From the NCBI GenBank assembly GCA_030533445.1, contig CM060069.1:34582337-34646336 (forward strand): a stretch of DNA of 64,000 nt, written 5' to 3'. This document shows, piece after piece, positions 1-12,318 of this stretch. The position numbers were made by a program, and so were the translations under genes. The notes below the pieces were generated by a model. It searched no databases and was not told where the DNA came from. It was given only the letters and a program-made list of their open reading frames with translations. Numbering within the stretch: position 1 is the stretch's first letter; the number at the start of each line of letters is the position of its first letter. This DNA is from Cyprinodon diabolis (taxonomy: Eukaryota > Chordata > Actinopteri > Cyprinodontiformes > Cyprinodontidae).

Positions 1-48
1 GCAAAACTTGAAATGTTCAGAAGAACTTTTTTTCCAACCTATAAGTAA

Positions 49-50
<2 letters not shown>

Positions 51-122
<72 letters not shown>
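51..122. repeat. (AT)n microsatellite
   Basis: Uninterrupted alternating AT for about 72 bases. It is palindromic and probably variable in length between individuals. Confidence 0.97.
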
Positions 123-124
<2 letters not shown>

Positions 125-3100
125 TTTTCTAAACTTTATCTGCATTATCAGAACTACTTCTAACTTCAACTAAGAATTAAGTTAAAATGTAGTGGAGTGA
201 AGTTTGCTTTTATACTTTGTTATTATCAACAGATTATCATCAGAGGTCATACAACATACATAAACCCATTCTTTCAAGAACCCAAAGCCTCCTATGCTGT
301 ACTATATTCAGAGAATATGTCCTGAACCTGGTGAGGACATAAACACACATATGTGCATGTCTGTAGGTGGTAGCTCTGAACTAATTCATCACCAGAAGAG
401 AATTTGTCCTTAAGAATATGATAAAGAGGAAGCAGGCATTTCCTCTTTAAGAGGGATGCTTTCCGCTGCCCGCCCCGATTTGTTAGATCAGATTCTCTTT
501 TCCTGAATCCATCACAAGATGATGTCTTACTGTGAAAATATAACAAAGAATAAGAATTTGATTTTATACAGCATGCTAAGAAAATGTTCTTCTGTATTTG
601 GAGGGAAATGTAATCATTTATATAACTTTTCTTTGAATTATCATGCAATAAGCATGAGGCAGCAAGTATTTGCAGTCATATTTCCACTTTTTCTTACTTC
701 AGAATGTGGTTCATGGTTAACATGTTTATGGACTTTGTAAAGTTGTTTCTGCAGCATAACAGAACTTCTGATGAGAAAGACTCATATTTACAAGAATTTC
801 TGAATCCTAAAATGTTATATTTTGAAGTTTGTAACAATTGCTGCTTTAGAGTTTATTCTGCCTGCCAAGAGAATTTAAGCAGTGATTGTTGAGTTGCAGA
901 CTATCAAGAACTTGCCTTGCTTCCTCTGGAGTCCATCTGGGGGACGTACAGGAGGAGGAACTGAGTGGCCAGCGAAAAGTGGGGGGAGAGCAGCTGGTTG
1001 AAGTTTATGGAGATTTATGACTCCTTCCTCAAGCTTTTATTGCCTCCTCCTCTCTGGGTAGTCCGGGGAGGCCCATGGTGAGCATCAACCAGTGCCAGGG
1101 CTCCTGCAGGTGGGCCCACTGAAAACACTGCACACTAGGACTTGTTATAGAGACAAATGGTGTCACAGAGCGCTCGACAAGCAAAACGCAAACAAAGGCG
1201 AGAACAAAAAGCCAGAGGAAAGGACAGTTGCTCACTCAATAGACTCAGGACTTCAACTTGGCCCTCAGCAACTAAAAAGATTTATGGAAGACTTGGCTTT
1301 GTTTTACTGGTTCCAATTACATTTCTGTCATTTTGAAGTGGAGTGATAAAATTCTGACATAAAGAAACAGTTGAACTTGATCCCAGAACAATAATTTTTG
1401 CAAAAGTTGTTTTGAAGCCAGAATTATAGTTTTTTTTTGTTTTGTTTTTTTCATTTAAAGCACACATTTTGTTTCTTACTATCCTATGGTTTAGTCAGTT
1501 AAATTGTCTACTTATGAAAGAACAGAAGAGTAATACTAAACAACAATTTCACAACAATTTTTTTTAAAAGTACCAAATTAGTTTCGCTGATATAAGCTTA
1601 TGTGTTAGTAACTTTACTGAAACTTTGAACCTGAAGCTGTGCATTTAAACACTTAGTAGGAATGGACTATAATACTAATAATGGAGACCGCATTCAATGT
1701 TTGTTTCCCTTCATTGGTTATACTTTTTGTTTTATCATATATAACGTGTAGAGTACTGTCATTAAAGATCACTTAAGAAAAAACTATTTAAAGAAATTAA
1801 AAAGTAGAACGCATCAAAGCAGAAAATATAAAATATTTTTAAAAAACAATTATAAGATAGCAAGGATCTAAAAGTATGAGGGTTTTTTTACATTACTGCT
1901 CCAAAAATAATTGAAGGCCAAGGATTTAAAATCAGTCTTTGTTGTTTTTTTTTTACAACATGCATCTAAAAATGTATTGTGTATATATTTATTAAGGTAA
2001 AATGCCATAGGATGGTTTAAATCATCTTTAGAGCACAGCAAACATGTGAAAAAAGGTGCTTTGCTTTAGGAGAGCTTAAATGTTTTTGCTTTGTTTTCAA
2101 ATGCAAGTATTATCTGTTGTAGAGATTAACACTGTACATGAAAATTAAACACAAGCAAAGGAAAAAACACAGAGTAGGCAAAACATTCAGTGTTTAGACT
2201 TAAAAAACTGGTAGATATATATCAAATAGATTCAGCATCTTTCAAAAAAAAGTGTTTTTACAAAACCATGAATATTGGGTCAAAATTCAAACAAGCATTT
2301 CGCTCTGATATTTATTTGTAATAATGTTGAAAACCATCAATTGCCTTTATTTACAAGTATGGGATTATTTCTTTTAGTTTAATCTAAAATATCATGAGAG
2401 TAAATTGAATATATGATTCTCACTTCAAAAAATGTTGAATTGTTGAATTTATTGTGTGAATAAATCAGATATAAACTTAAAGAAGAAAAAATGAGGCACT
2501 GTTTAAACTAGTGAGGGCTGGAGTAAAATTCTGCTTCAGCTGCTTGTCTGATTGATATCTTTCTACTCATGGTTACAAGGAATGTTATGGCTTTAATCAA
2601 TAATAAGATCCATTCAAAGAAGTATGTACCAAGTTTTATATGGGCAATCAATACAATGATTAAGCTGTAACCAACATGCATACTGATTCCCACCATGTGC
2701 TCAGTTTTCTAAACAACAACAAACGTTTCTGGGCTGAGAAGTCAAATAGGCAGCTGAAAAAGCTGTTTTTTGCTTGAAATAATCAAGCACTGATCACTGT
2801 TTTGCCAGACCAAGCATCGACTGGTGATTTTTTTTTTTTTACAAATCATACAAATCAGGATGCAAAGTTCAAACTGTTTAATCCTGAAAAACTGCCAGTA
2901 AGTACCAGTGGTTTAATTATGTAAATCATTAAGAATATATTTGTATAAAAAAACTAAATTAAAACGTTTAATATGTGTGTAAGTTTTATAAAATCAATAA
3001 CCAAGTTCTAAATAATATTCTGCTCTGGTGAAGGTTGTGTTATTTTGAGTGTCCTGAAAATGCTCTTAGTAAAATATCCATTTAAAGAATTCTTAGCTGT

Positions 3101-3531
3101 TTAGTAGATAATGGTAAATGAATGTTCAACAGTGCAAACACAATATTAGGAAAATTAGGTATAATTGGTTTGTTGGATGATAATCTGTGTCTTCCATCCA
3201 TCTTCTCCCGCTTCAGTGCATCGCAGTGCATCAAGAAAAAAATAAAGGAGAATCTGTACGCTATATCAAATATTGTCTGAAATGTGCTGAACTGGAACTG
3301 GGATTGACATCTCAGGCGATAACTCTTCTGTTATCGACTCTTCTTCAGTTTTTTAAACATCTTCTCAGTTACAGAAAACCAAACCAAACATCCTCTTACA
3401 AATAAAATGGATTCACAAGTATATAAAGAAATTAACCATTGTTGTAATTGCTGTCAACAGACTTTAAATGGAAAACAATTTGTTCAATTGATTCCAAGCA
3501 CAACACCCCAAAGCATGTTAATGCCTACTTT
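123..3531. other. Intergenic, no supportable gene
   Basis: AT-rich sequence with only short, unconvincing open frames and many A or T runs. No repeat family, RNA gene or exon was recognised. The stretch at about 900-1260 is somewhat richer in G+C, but its short frames on both strands resemble nothing I know. Confidence 0.6.
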
Positions 3532-3770
3532 GGGGAGTGGTGATATAGTGGTTAGGGCACTTGGAATCCTGAGGTTCTGAGTTAAAGCCCCACTACCACG
3601 GACTGCAACTCTGGGTCCCTGAGCAAGACCCATACACTTTTCCCAGGGCGCCGCACAATGGCAGCCCACTGCTCCCAAAGGAATAAAGTGTTGTAGATGA
3701 AAGGTTCTGCTCTTAAGTGCTGTAAATTTCATTCCTCTGTACCCGTGACATTGTAATGACAATAAAACGC
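3532..3770 (+). mobile_element. tRNA-derived SINE, family A, copy 1
   Basis: The head carries pol III promoter-like boxes: an A-box-like segment near 3543-3558 (GATATAGTGGTTAGG) and a B-box-like segment near 3573-3589. A conserved body follows, with GGGTCCCTGAGCAAGACCC near 3614-3632 and GCAGCCCACTGCTCCC near 3662-3677. The tail ends in TGACAATAAAA near 3766. The same head, body and tail recur in reverse at 22793-23009, and the head and body at 55247-55393, so this is an interspersed family. No clean target-site duplication was seen at this copy. Confidence 0.75.
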
Positions 3771-5917
3771 TGGAAAAATAAATTCCAATTCAATGTTATC
3801 AAAAAGTTAAATTCTTTCCAAGTTAAAAAAAAAAACGAGTAATGCAAAAATGATTTTGTTTCAAATAATTTCATCCAACAAGGTTTTACTCTCAGGAATG
3901 CTGGTGTCTCAAAGTTCCACTATTACACAATGGTCACTCATATCATTCATTTGTGAAATCAAAGCAAAGCTGGTATTTTAACAGATATAAATAACCTTTC
4001 AGGAGTCAGGGTATGAAGAGTAATTTGTCTTTAATAAGCAGAGGACAAGCTAGTTACATAATAGTAGTTTGAAATTGCCGATTTATTTGTACTTTTGTTT
4101 TCTAATAAAAGAAAAGTGAAACAATTATTGAAAGATTTTTATATATTTTATAGTTTTAAAGAAGTATTTGATAAAGCTTACATTTTACTTCCATTCGACT
4201 TTACATTACTTTATGCATGCGCTGTCAGGACATGAGATAATGACTGTCTCATGTTTCTTGCAGAAGGACATATCTTGAGTAACTCACTCTGTGGAAAGCC
4301 AAGCAAGAGAAAGTGCAGAAATAAATATAGTTCCACCACTTAAAACATGAATGTTGAATACCTATAGATGCACATTAACACCACACCACTTCTTTCTCCC
4401 CACATATCAGGCCAATTTTATACCATTTACATCGCTTAAAGAAAGTAAAGGCTGTGACAATAAGAACTTGAGACACGTTTTAGAGAAAATCCACCGAAGC
4501 TCAAAACTAAAATACAAACTTTTACCAATTGAAAATGTACAAAAAACCTTGAACTTTTATCCTATAAATACCTGTTTGCTCAGAACAACTGCCATTATTA
4601 AGGTCATTACCTTCAGTCTGTTTTTGTTCCACTAATCTCCCACTGAAAGAGATGATTATTCTATCCTGGAACATTCAGTTGGCTCATTCAGTTCTGCCAT
4701 TAGATAATTAACCTCGACCATCTTGTTTTTCTTGGAAAAACTGAACAGCTAGTTGCATGTATTTAATGGATAAAAAAGATTCTGAGATCCATCTCTATAT
4801 CTTTTCCTGCTTTACTCTGGGTGAGGGAAACAAAACAAAACTCTAATGCTGCTTCATTAAACTGTAGAAAACTTAATTCATCATTATGAGGCTTTTTTGC
4901 GAAGCGTTTACCATATTTAAACCAAAAAATTGATGCTCTTAAGATTTTTAGATTAACCATGCGTCCTAAAATATGCTTGCAAGAGAAAAATGCCCAGATT
5001 CATTAAAAAAGCATCTAATCAAGGCAGAAAGCTCTGGCCACTTGTCAGGATAAAATGTATCCCCCCACATTGTTCCCAATCATCCCAGGATCCAGCAGTT
5101 TTAGTGTCCTTCCCAGTTTCTCCTACTAGTGGGACAGACTCTGCATGCCTCTAAGGGAGACATCCAGGAACCCTAAACTGTTACACAAATCACCTTGACT
5201 GAGTAATTCTGTTGTTGTGGAAGCAGCCCCTGGAGCAGTTCATCTAGTATGATAAAGTTAACTATTCAGGATCATCATCTCAAAGTTTATGATCCACTAA
5301 AGAGCATAGGAGAGGATTTGCAAAATAACTTAAGTTTGTTTTTAGCTCAGTTTTTTTAACACCACGACAGATTGAAGTTTCTTCAGAATCTCTTCAAGCA
5401 ATTCCCCAAATACTTGTACCGCCTCCCACTCTTCTCAACCATCATTTGTGAAAAAGACAAAAATGCATCCATTCAAGACAGGTCTAACCCAAATGGACAG
5501 ATAATCCACTATCTTCCTTTAAAAAAAATGAAATGGCTCTTTTATAATGTGCAAGTTAATGGATTTTAATGTGTTTCCAGGTTCTTATATGCAGACAAAA
5601 CTTGAAAGTTAATGAAAAACTGTGATGTAGCCTGTCTCTAGTTTCATAATAGGTGATCAAACTGACACTTTTTTGGTGTCAAAATATCCACTAAAATAAT
5701 ATCTTTGTTTTTATATTACCTGTCATTTAAAACCCCTAATTTAGGACCTTAAATAATTACTAGGGATTAAACTGGGGTATCAAAGATAACGCTTAGCTTG
5801 GAATTTCCATTCATTTACACTGCTTAATAAAAATAAGGCAGTATTTTCTCACCTACTCTAATATATACAGAGACTTTAGTTATTCTAAGTATCATAATAT
5901 GTTTAAAGGAAAACTAC
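3771..5917. other. Intergenic, no recognised feature
   Basis: AT-rich, with only short open frames (longest about 94 codons at 4351-4635, no family resemblance). I see no repeat or gene signal here. Confidence 0.55.
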
Positions 5918-6177
5918 TACACTGCAAAAAATTTAAATCTCAATAAGTCTCTTTTTCTTAAATTGAGGAGGTAAATGAGACACTTTGCCAATTGAACAAG
6001 ACAATTTACATTTAAAATAAGAAAAAACATCTGCATTGTCTTATTTCAAGTGTATTTAATTCAATTATCCTGATTATAGTAAAAATACTCATTCAGTTTG
6101 CACATCCTCTTATTTACCAACTTAATGGAAGGCTTAATACACTTATTTTTACTCATTTCTATAGTGTTTGCAGTGTA
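5918..6177. mobile_element. MITE with TACACTGCAAA terminal inverted repeats (hAT-like)
   Basis: TACACTGCAAA at 5918-5928 is repeated exactly in reverse complement as TTTGCAGTGTA at 6167-6177, enclosing about 260 bases of AT-rich DNA. CACTGCAAA ends are typical of non-autonomous hAT elements common in teleosts. No clean 8-base duplication is visible, so the superfamily call is tentative. Confidence 0.6.
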
Positions 6178-7165
6178 CCTACTGTGAACCTTTTTATCTC
6201 AACAAAAATAATTTGATTAAATTTGGTAAAAATTCAAATTTTTCAAGCAGTCTATTTAACAAATCTTTTTACTACCACTATCAGTAAATTTTGTCTTTCA
6301 TTTATCGTAAATGATAAAAAATTATATATTACGTTTATGAATTAGATTTTCTAAGGCAGAGACACAACTCCTTCAGATACTCAATAATATAAAAAATGGA
6401 TAAAGCACAAATATCCATTTCAAATAAAGACCCCCCCACCACCACCCAGGAGCATTCAGATGTACAAAAAGTTTGCTGAGTAAAGCTATGTCTCATTTAG
6501 CTGTGGTGAGAATCCCCCTTGCCTTCCCCCCATTCCTCTGTCTAATGAAGACCAGAACAGAGGATATCAAGCCCCCAATCAGCCGCGAGTCCACTTCACA
6601 TATGTTCTGATAAATCTCTGCTCATGTGCTGAGCCTTACGATCTCAGGGGGATCACGCTGCCAAGCCTTATCAGCATTCCTCGGAAGGCTCAGTCAACAA
6701 ACCCACATGGCTTTCGCTGACAGGCAATGCCTTGACACACACTGGCAGCACTTCAGTATTTGATCATGTGATACTTTGAAAAGATTGGGGCTGGACTACA
6801 TGTGCACATGATGTAATTTGTCTGAAGCTTTGTGAAGACTCTGTTAGTGGAGAGGAGTTAAAGGCTTTCTGACTTGGGCTTTTAGTTTGTGGTTGAAAAT
6901 GGGGCTTTATAGAGCAAAGAGTCAGAAACAGGCTTTTCTTATCAGTGTACATTTAATTTATATCTTCCTGTCAAAAACAGTCCATGATGACTCAGCATCA
7001 GCTTAAATATTTTCTAACATTGTTTGTTGTTTTTAAGCTCTATGTTATATCTTTTGACAATATGCAACTTTAGGAACCCTGCTCATCAAATATAGCAACA
7101 ATAATTGTTTAGATTTAGAATATAGTCATATGAAAAATCCAGAACAAACGATTTAAATATTCAAT
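6178..7165. other. Intergenic; includes a single-copy-looking, G+C-richer block
   Basis: At about 6470-6750 the base composition becomes balanced and simple repeats are absent, unlike the AT-rich flanks. There is no open frame or repeat signature. It could be a regulatory element of the rxra domain or of a gene to the left, but this is inference from composition only. Confidence 0.35.
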
Positions 7166-7167
7166 TA

Positions 7168-7245
7168 AAGTGTCATAACAGGCACTTCGATTGCATAGTG
7201 ATAGAGCATGCAACTTATGTCCTAAGTTTGATTGCCGACCAGCCC
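7168..7245 (+). mobile_element. Degenerate tRNA-like SINE head
   Basis: The stretch GCATAGTGATAGAGCATG near 7193 resembles the A-box/D-arm of a tRNA (compare AGTGGTTAGAGC). About 30 bases later, GTTTGATTGCC resembles a degraded B box (GGTTCGAATCC). It lacks a foldable acceptor stem, so it is a SINE fragment rather than a tRNA gene. Confidence 0.4.
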
Positions 7246-7249
7246 CATT

Positions 7250-8880
7250 TCAGAAACCAGGATAAGTGGAAACTCAGAATAAAGGGCTGGTTATGGTCCC
7301 ACAGCAGTGTGTTGCAGTGAGCGTGTTGCAGGTATGATGCAGATATTTTTGATTTATGCCCAATTTGGAGGTGTTGTCTGCACTATGTTATTCCACCCCA
7401 AAATGCCAGAGGGACAATCAGGAACTAGCTGTGGGTCTAGATATGGCAGAGGCAGTGAGGAAGTGGAAAAACACACAAAGCGACTTTGTGCAACAATGTA
7501 GGGACATGAGGGCGAAAAAGTGCAGGGATACGGTTGGAATAAGGGTCCCAGTGTTTTTGCACATCTCGCTCTTCTAGCTGGTCCATCTTCACGAGTCTTT
7601 TTCTACAAGGCGGTGGTAAATACAAAACAAGCTGGTAAGGTACCAAACAGTAAATATGCGTAAAGTAGAGCGGATATAGATTTGACCAATCAGAGGCTTC
7701 CTGTCTGCGGCAGGGTCTGCGGTCACCTACAAATTTGGAGAGGTGCATCAGAGTGTCTGCGGAGGGGGTGGGGCATATCTGTTTAAACAGACACACACAC
7801 GCAGATGACCTGGTTTCTGGATATAAATCAGCTTTCAGTTTTGGAGTAAAGTCCTGCATATCCTGGATTATGTGTTTAAGAAAACTGCATGGCCATAATT
7901 TATACTGCAACTTCGTTTGTGACCCATCTCTAGTTCGTTGTCAGGATTTCTTGAAGTTTCCGAGTCTGATGACACAAAAGTGTCAGAAATGGCGTTTCAT
8001 TCTCTGCAGGTCCTGGTAGATGGTTGATTATGCTCCACATGAAAAGATGCAGTTTAACTGCGGATCCATAGATTTCTGAGCAACATACTCATTACACCAG
8101 AATCAATAAATTATCTCAGTAAAATTTCAGCCACAGATCACTCAAATTACACAAATGATTACAATCAAGCTCAGATTGATTACAACTTCTACAAAGTCTT
8201 GTCTTTCTCCTTTAGTAGAGAGAAGAGATTCTCTGCATTTCACAAATGAGAAAGGATCCAAAGACTTTGGAAGGAAATCAGATTTTGAGATCCTCTTGTT
8301 ATAAACTCATAAAGAGATTTCAAGCAATTTCTTTTCAACATATTTATGGGTTTAAAGCAATAATTGGAAGCATATATAGTATTTACATTTATTTATTGTT
8401 TATGCTTTATAGGTTATTTTTTTATTTAGCAGGGTTTTTTTTTTGCAAACACAACACATTGTACAGAAATCAATTGCATTTCTGCTCTTTTTCATATTAT
8501 GAGCCAAGGTTCATACATATTAATTGTATTCTTATTAAATGTGTTTAACAAAGGTTGTGTGATTGAGTTGTTAAAGATTAAACATAACCATTGCTGCCAA
8601 CTGGACCTTAGCTCATTTAACTGCATTTTTATCATTTCATTACATTTTCTGTTCTTTTTGCGCCTGCTGGGTTACATCTGGACATATATTTCACGTAAGA
8701 GGCACATTTTTTTTACTGTTAAGGTTTTTACTGATAAAACTTTAATTCTCTATTAAATCCCACTCATGCATTTACTGATATCTGCCTCTTTAAATCTCCT
8801 TATTTTGCAGCAGGAACAGTTTTGCCTTTTTGTTAAGTATTTTTTTTTTTTATGTGCATTTGGCATCAATAATTTGTACA
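7250..8880. other. Intergenic, possibly old repeat DNA
   Basis: About 7560-7860 is richer in G+C (polypurine GGAGGGGGTGGGG near 7761) and looks like unidentified interspersed repeat, but no terminal repeats were found. The 157-codon minus-strand frame over it has no recognisable domains. Confidence 0.35.
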
Positions 8881-8904
8881 TGCAGGCTTTTTATTTCCTC
8901 CAGT

Positions 8905-9022
8905 TGTCACGGCGGATTTTCTGGACCAGGCCCTGGAGATCTCTGCTGTATGTGTCCCCCCTCTTTGTCACTGATTTTTGCTGTCTGCTCTGAAATAAAG
9001 GCCACTAGCACCAAAAACACTT
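8905..9022 (+). mobile_element. SINE 3'-end-like sequence
   Basis: TCTGAAATAAAGGCCACTAG near 8989 resembles the AATAAAGGC-type tail common in teleost tRNA-derived SINEs. The head is not recognisable, so this would be a 5'-truncated or decayed copy. Confidence 0.3.
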
Positions 9023-9189
9023 AAAACAAATAAACGTGTTTACATTAAAGAAGTTTGTTTTTCTATTTCCTTTATACTAGGAAAAGTGATTTCATTTACT
9101 GAACTCTTTGCATGTTTTTCTGGTGTTCTTCCCCTCAATCCGTCCACAGTGTTACCTCCTGGTAACTGCTTCTTCTGATATACACATTA

Positions 9190-9300
9190 TGATGAGGTGG
9201 CCAGGTCCATCTACACCAAAGCATGATGCCTCCAGCTCTTTGTTTCACCCTTGGTTCTTTTTACTGAATGATGTTTTTGTTGTTCTTGTGTCTCTCTACA
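9190..9300 (-). mobile_element. Possible Tc1-like transposase fragment
   Basis: AAAGCATGATGCCTCCAGC near 9218 matches the reverse complement of the Tc1-family block that encodes G-G-(S/I)-I-M-L-W, and the following TTTGTTTCACCC fits the same region. The surrounding match is poor, so this is tentative. Confidence 0.3.
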
Positions 9301-10439
9301 GGAAGTTTTTGCCGAATCCATTATTTCAGTATTCCTGGCATTTGTGTAAATTTTCCCTGGAAAATATCTTACTGGTCTTAAAGTCCTGGAGACCAAATTT
9401 TTTTCCTTCTTGCAGATCTCTTGTTAAAATATAAATCTATAGTAACATTTTTTGATTGTATGTACAGGCAGATAATAGTGCATGGGATACATTTTCACAT
9501 TTGTAATAGCAAGAGACTGCTGTAAGATATTTTAGGACGTTTTTGAGACTTCACTAAGAATTCTGTCTGCTACCAAGGTAAACTTGCTCAGACAAACTGA
9601 CCTTGGCATGTTGGCAAATATTTTGAACAATACTTTTATTTTTTCAAGGTATTCGTTAGACCTGTATTTTTCTGAGATCTAAAAAAAATAGAAAATTAGA
9701 TACTGGATTTTATATTTTATTTAATAGAATACTGTTTTTATGACAGACTTTTTCAATTGAGTTTAATTTGAAACTAATAATCTCATCCAGTATAATCAAT
9801 TTATCTCTAGATTTGTTATGTTTAACATCAAGTTCCTACATTTTTCAAACTCAGCATTTCTAAGACCAAATTATCACAATTATATCATCCATTCTCTGAG
9901 GTTCATATTTAACTTTCTTACTTTTGCCTAATTGTACCTTAAATAATTGCTCTCAAGCAGATTGGCAAATAACATTTTTCTTTTTTCAAACTGTTTGCTA
10001 TCAAATATTAAACATGCTGCTATTTGCTATTCAAGATTCTGCATCAGCTTGTTCATACATTTCATTGACACTATATGATGTACAGAGCACTCAAGGTTGA
10101 ATAAAATATTGAAATGCATGATGTTTTACTTCTGCATCATTGCATTAATAAAGAATTTTCCATCTGTGCAATTTTAACTTTATGCATATTTTTCCTTGAA
10201 TCATAGCGAAGCTTCCAGGTTATTTAGGGAAATTTTAAAACTTTGCAAAAAAAGTACTTTTACTCATCCAGAGTGAGTGCCTAGACATAGATAATTAAAA
10301 AAGAGGCAACTGTACTGAGAAAAAAATGTCAGACATAGTCGACCTAACCTTCATTTGCATTATACTAAAATTAAAAACCCGCTGTTAATCATGTGCTGGT
10401 AACTGCTGAGATAAAAAAAGATTGTTATTTATTGTGGTG

Positions 10440-10895
10440 CTTGAACTGTTCCACATATGGCCACAGTAGAACCACATAGTTTATGTATTTTATTGGAATT
10501 CTATGCGACAGAACCAATACAGCATAGTATAATATATGAAATAGAAGGAAAACTCAACCTCTTCAGTTGCTTTTTTAATTCTCTTAGGAGAATGTCTCTC
10601 TCTTTTGCCAGTCTTTTAACAGTTTTTGTTATTTTTCCTTTTAAAACAATTTAAGCTAAATCAAACTTGATAGAAAAAATCTGTTAAAAAAAATCTGTTT
10701 CAATGTCTCACCACAGTTTTTTTTTATGGAACTTAAATCTGGGTTTAAAATGGGCCATTCGGCAAATGAATGTACCTTAAACTTACCTATTCCATCAGCC
10801 CAGCATCTTCTTTAGAAAATCATCTCAACAGCATGATGCTGCGATCACTGTTTCAGGGTACAACTTTGTTCACTTCACAAAACAGATGCATTATT
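10440..10895 (-). pseudogene. Decayed Tc1-like DNA transposon
   Basis: On the plus strand the order is: terminal-repeat-like CTTGAACTGTTCCACAT (10440); the subterminal TTTATTGG(A)ATTCTATG block near 10488; a block resembling the conserved LNPIEN-coding segment near 10732-10765 (GGGCCATTC); and CAGCATGATGCTGC near 10828, the reverse complement of the GGSIML-coding segment. This order fits a minus-strand element. The transposase is destroyed by deletions and stops. Confidence 0.6.
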
Positions 10896-11335
10896 GCCAA
10901 GAATAAAATCTACTATTTATCATTTATGTGACGTTGGAATGCAAAGGATTTCAAATTGTTTACTTTTTGCAGTAAAGAGCCTAAAGTTGATTTATTGTAC
11001 ACCTTTCGCTTCTGATGCTTTGTGTTGTTTGAATCATTGCTCTTCATTCATTAAATGACTTGTTAAACCTTAAAATAGCCGAGTTATAAACATGATAGCC
11101 ATCTATACTTTTCCATTAATTATAGATCGTTTTTCCTACTATAATGCTATTAGGTATAAAATTTAATGTTTTATTTAATCTCCCCTGAAAGTAAAATCAG
11201 GTGATGCAGATTCTTTTTGTAAGGAGATAAACCTAATCATCTTTATTGTGTCACGAGGTAAGGAGAAAAAGAATGGCGGTATGCAGGTAGCCTACAGTAG
11301 ATAGACATCAAATAAATCAGCTAACCTCCCTTATA

Positions 11336-12318
11336 CCCTTTTCCCACTGGCCAAAAAACCTGTTTAAACCCGGTAACAATGGGCTTTTAGTGTTAGTGGA
11401 AACAGCTCAGTGAGGTGTGTCTATCCGGGTCATCCAACTCGGCAAGTGACCAGTGGTAAAACCGCCTCGGCTCTGATCAGCATGGTGTGGGAACACCAAA
11501 CCCGGGTTGACCCACTAAATTACGAGATACAACTGAACGCAAGTACAGACTAGAGACTGACACGGGAGTGGATTTTCGCTCCTGTCCCGTCCCACTCCCA
11601 CAGAAAAAAATTGTGTCCCGTCCCGATCCCGGGCCAGAGTAGAAATCTAAATCCTGTCCCGTCTCACTCCTGGTGAAATTACTCCCACTCCCATTACGCT
11701 CCCATTCAGAATGACTCCCGCTCCTGCACCACTCCCATTCGAGTCGAGTTCGCCACTAACTTTTTTGAGCGTGGGTGAAAAACTCAGAGCAGAAGCACTG
11801 TTGGTTTTTGGGTCGTGTAGTTTTTTTGACTCGCATTATAGTGTAGGCTTAAAGGAAAAAAACTACAAAATGGCGGCGCCGCGCCAGTACTGGATTTTTT
11901 TTCTTTCTATTTTATTTTATTTTTTGGCATTGATCCTAGTTTTTTTTTTTGTTGTTATTATCGGTTTGCTCCCGCTCCCGTCTACTCCCATTAATGTTTA
12001 ATCCAGTACCGTTCCAATCACGTGATCGTTACTAATACTGACTCCCATCCCACGGGAATCCCACGGGAATCCCGTGACCTGTGGGATTCCCGAAAAAATG
12101 TCAGTCTCTAGTAAAGACATCCACATACCGCGCCAGTCGCTTCCGATCTAACAAGCTGAAAAAGCTCTGTTTACATTCAATAAACATGGCACAGCTCTGG
12201 TGAGAGTGATACTGACTAGCATCAAGGCTAACCCAGTGAGATGCCATCATCAGACAGTGGCCACGCAGCTTGCCAGCAGGGGGTCAGACTCGGCTTTTCG
12301 GTCAAATGGGAAAAGAGG
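11336..12318 (+). mobile_element. Non-autonomous inverted-repeat element (family O), interrupted by a MITE
   Basis: Starts with CCCTTTTCCCACTGGCC and ends with a degenerate reverse complement (GGTCAAATGGGAAAAGAGG, ending 12318). A second copy lies in the opposite orientation at 20840-21345 and shares both ends and interior, including AAACCCGGTAACAAT near 11367 and TGCCATCATCAGACA near 12242. Removing the 560-base insert at 11551-12110 leaves about 415 bases. No transposase coding is present. The superfamily is not clear from the ends. Confidence 0.65.
11551..12110. mobile_element. hAT-like MITE nested in the family O element
   Basis: TAGAGACTGACA at 11551-11562 is mirrored by TGTCAGTCTCTA at 12099-12110. 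The flanks GTACAGAC (11543-11550) and GTAAAGAC (12111-12118) match at 7 of 8 bases, and an 8-base duplication is the hAT hallmark. The interior is striking: CTCCC/TCCCG repeats on the left and CCCACGGGAATCCCACGGG near 12050 on the right. A 97-codon frame from 11711 lies inside it, but nothing suggests it is coding. Confidence 0.75.

Noticed and set aside
3543..3600. tRNA gene at the SINE head
   Set aside because: A and B boxes are present but no cloverleaf with an acceptor stem; the same unit recurs as a SINE.
7437..7910. 157-codon minus-strand open frame
   Set aside because: No recognisable domain; overlaps likely repeat DNA.
11711..12001. 97-codon frame with a hydrophobic C-terminal stretch
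   Set aside because: It lies inside a non-autonomous MITE; the hydrophobic part is translation of T-rich sequence.
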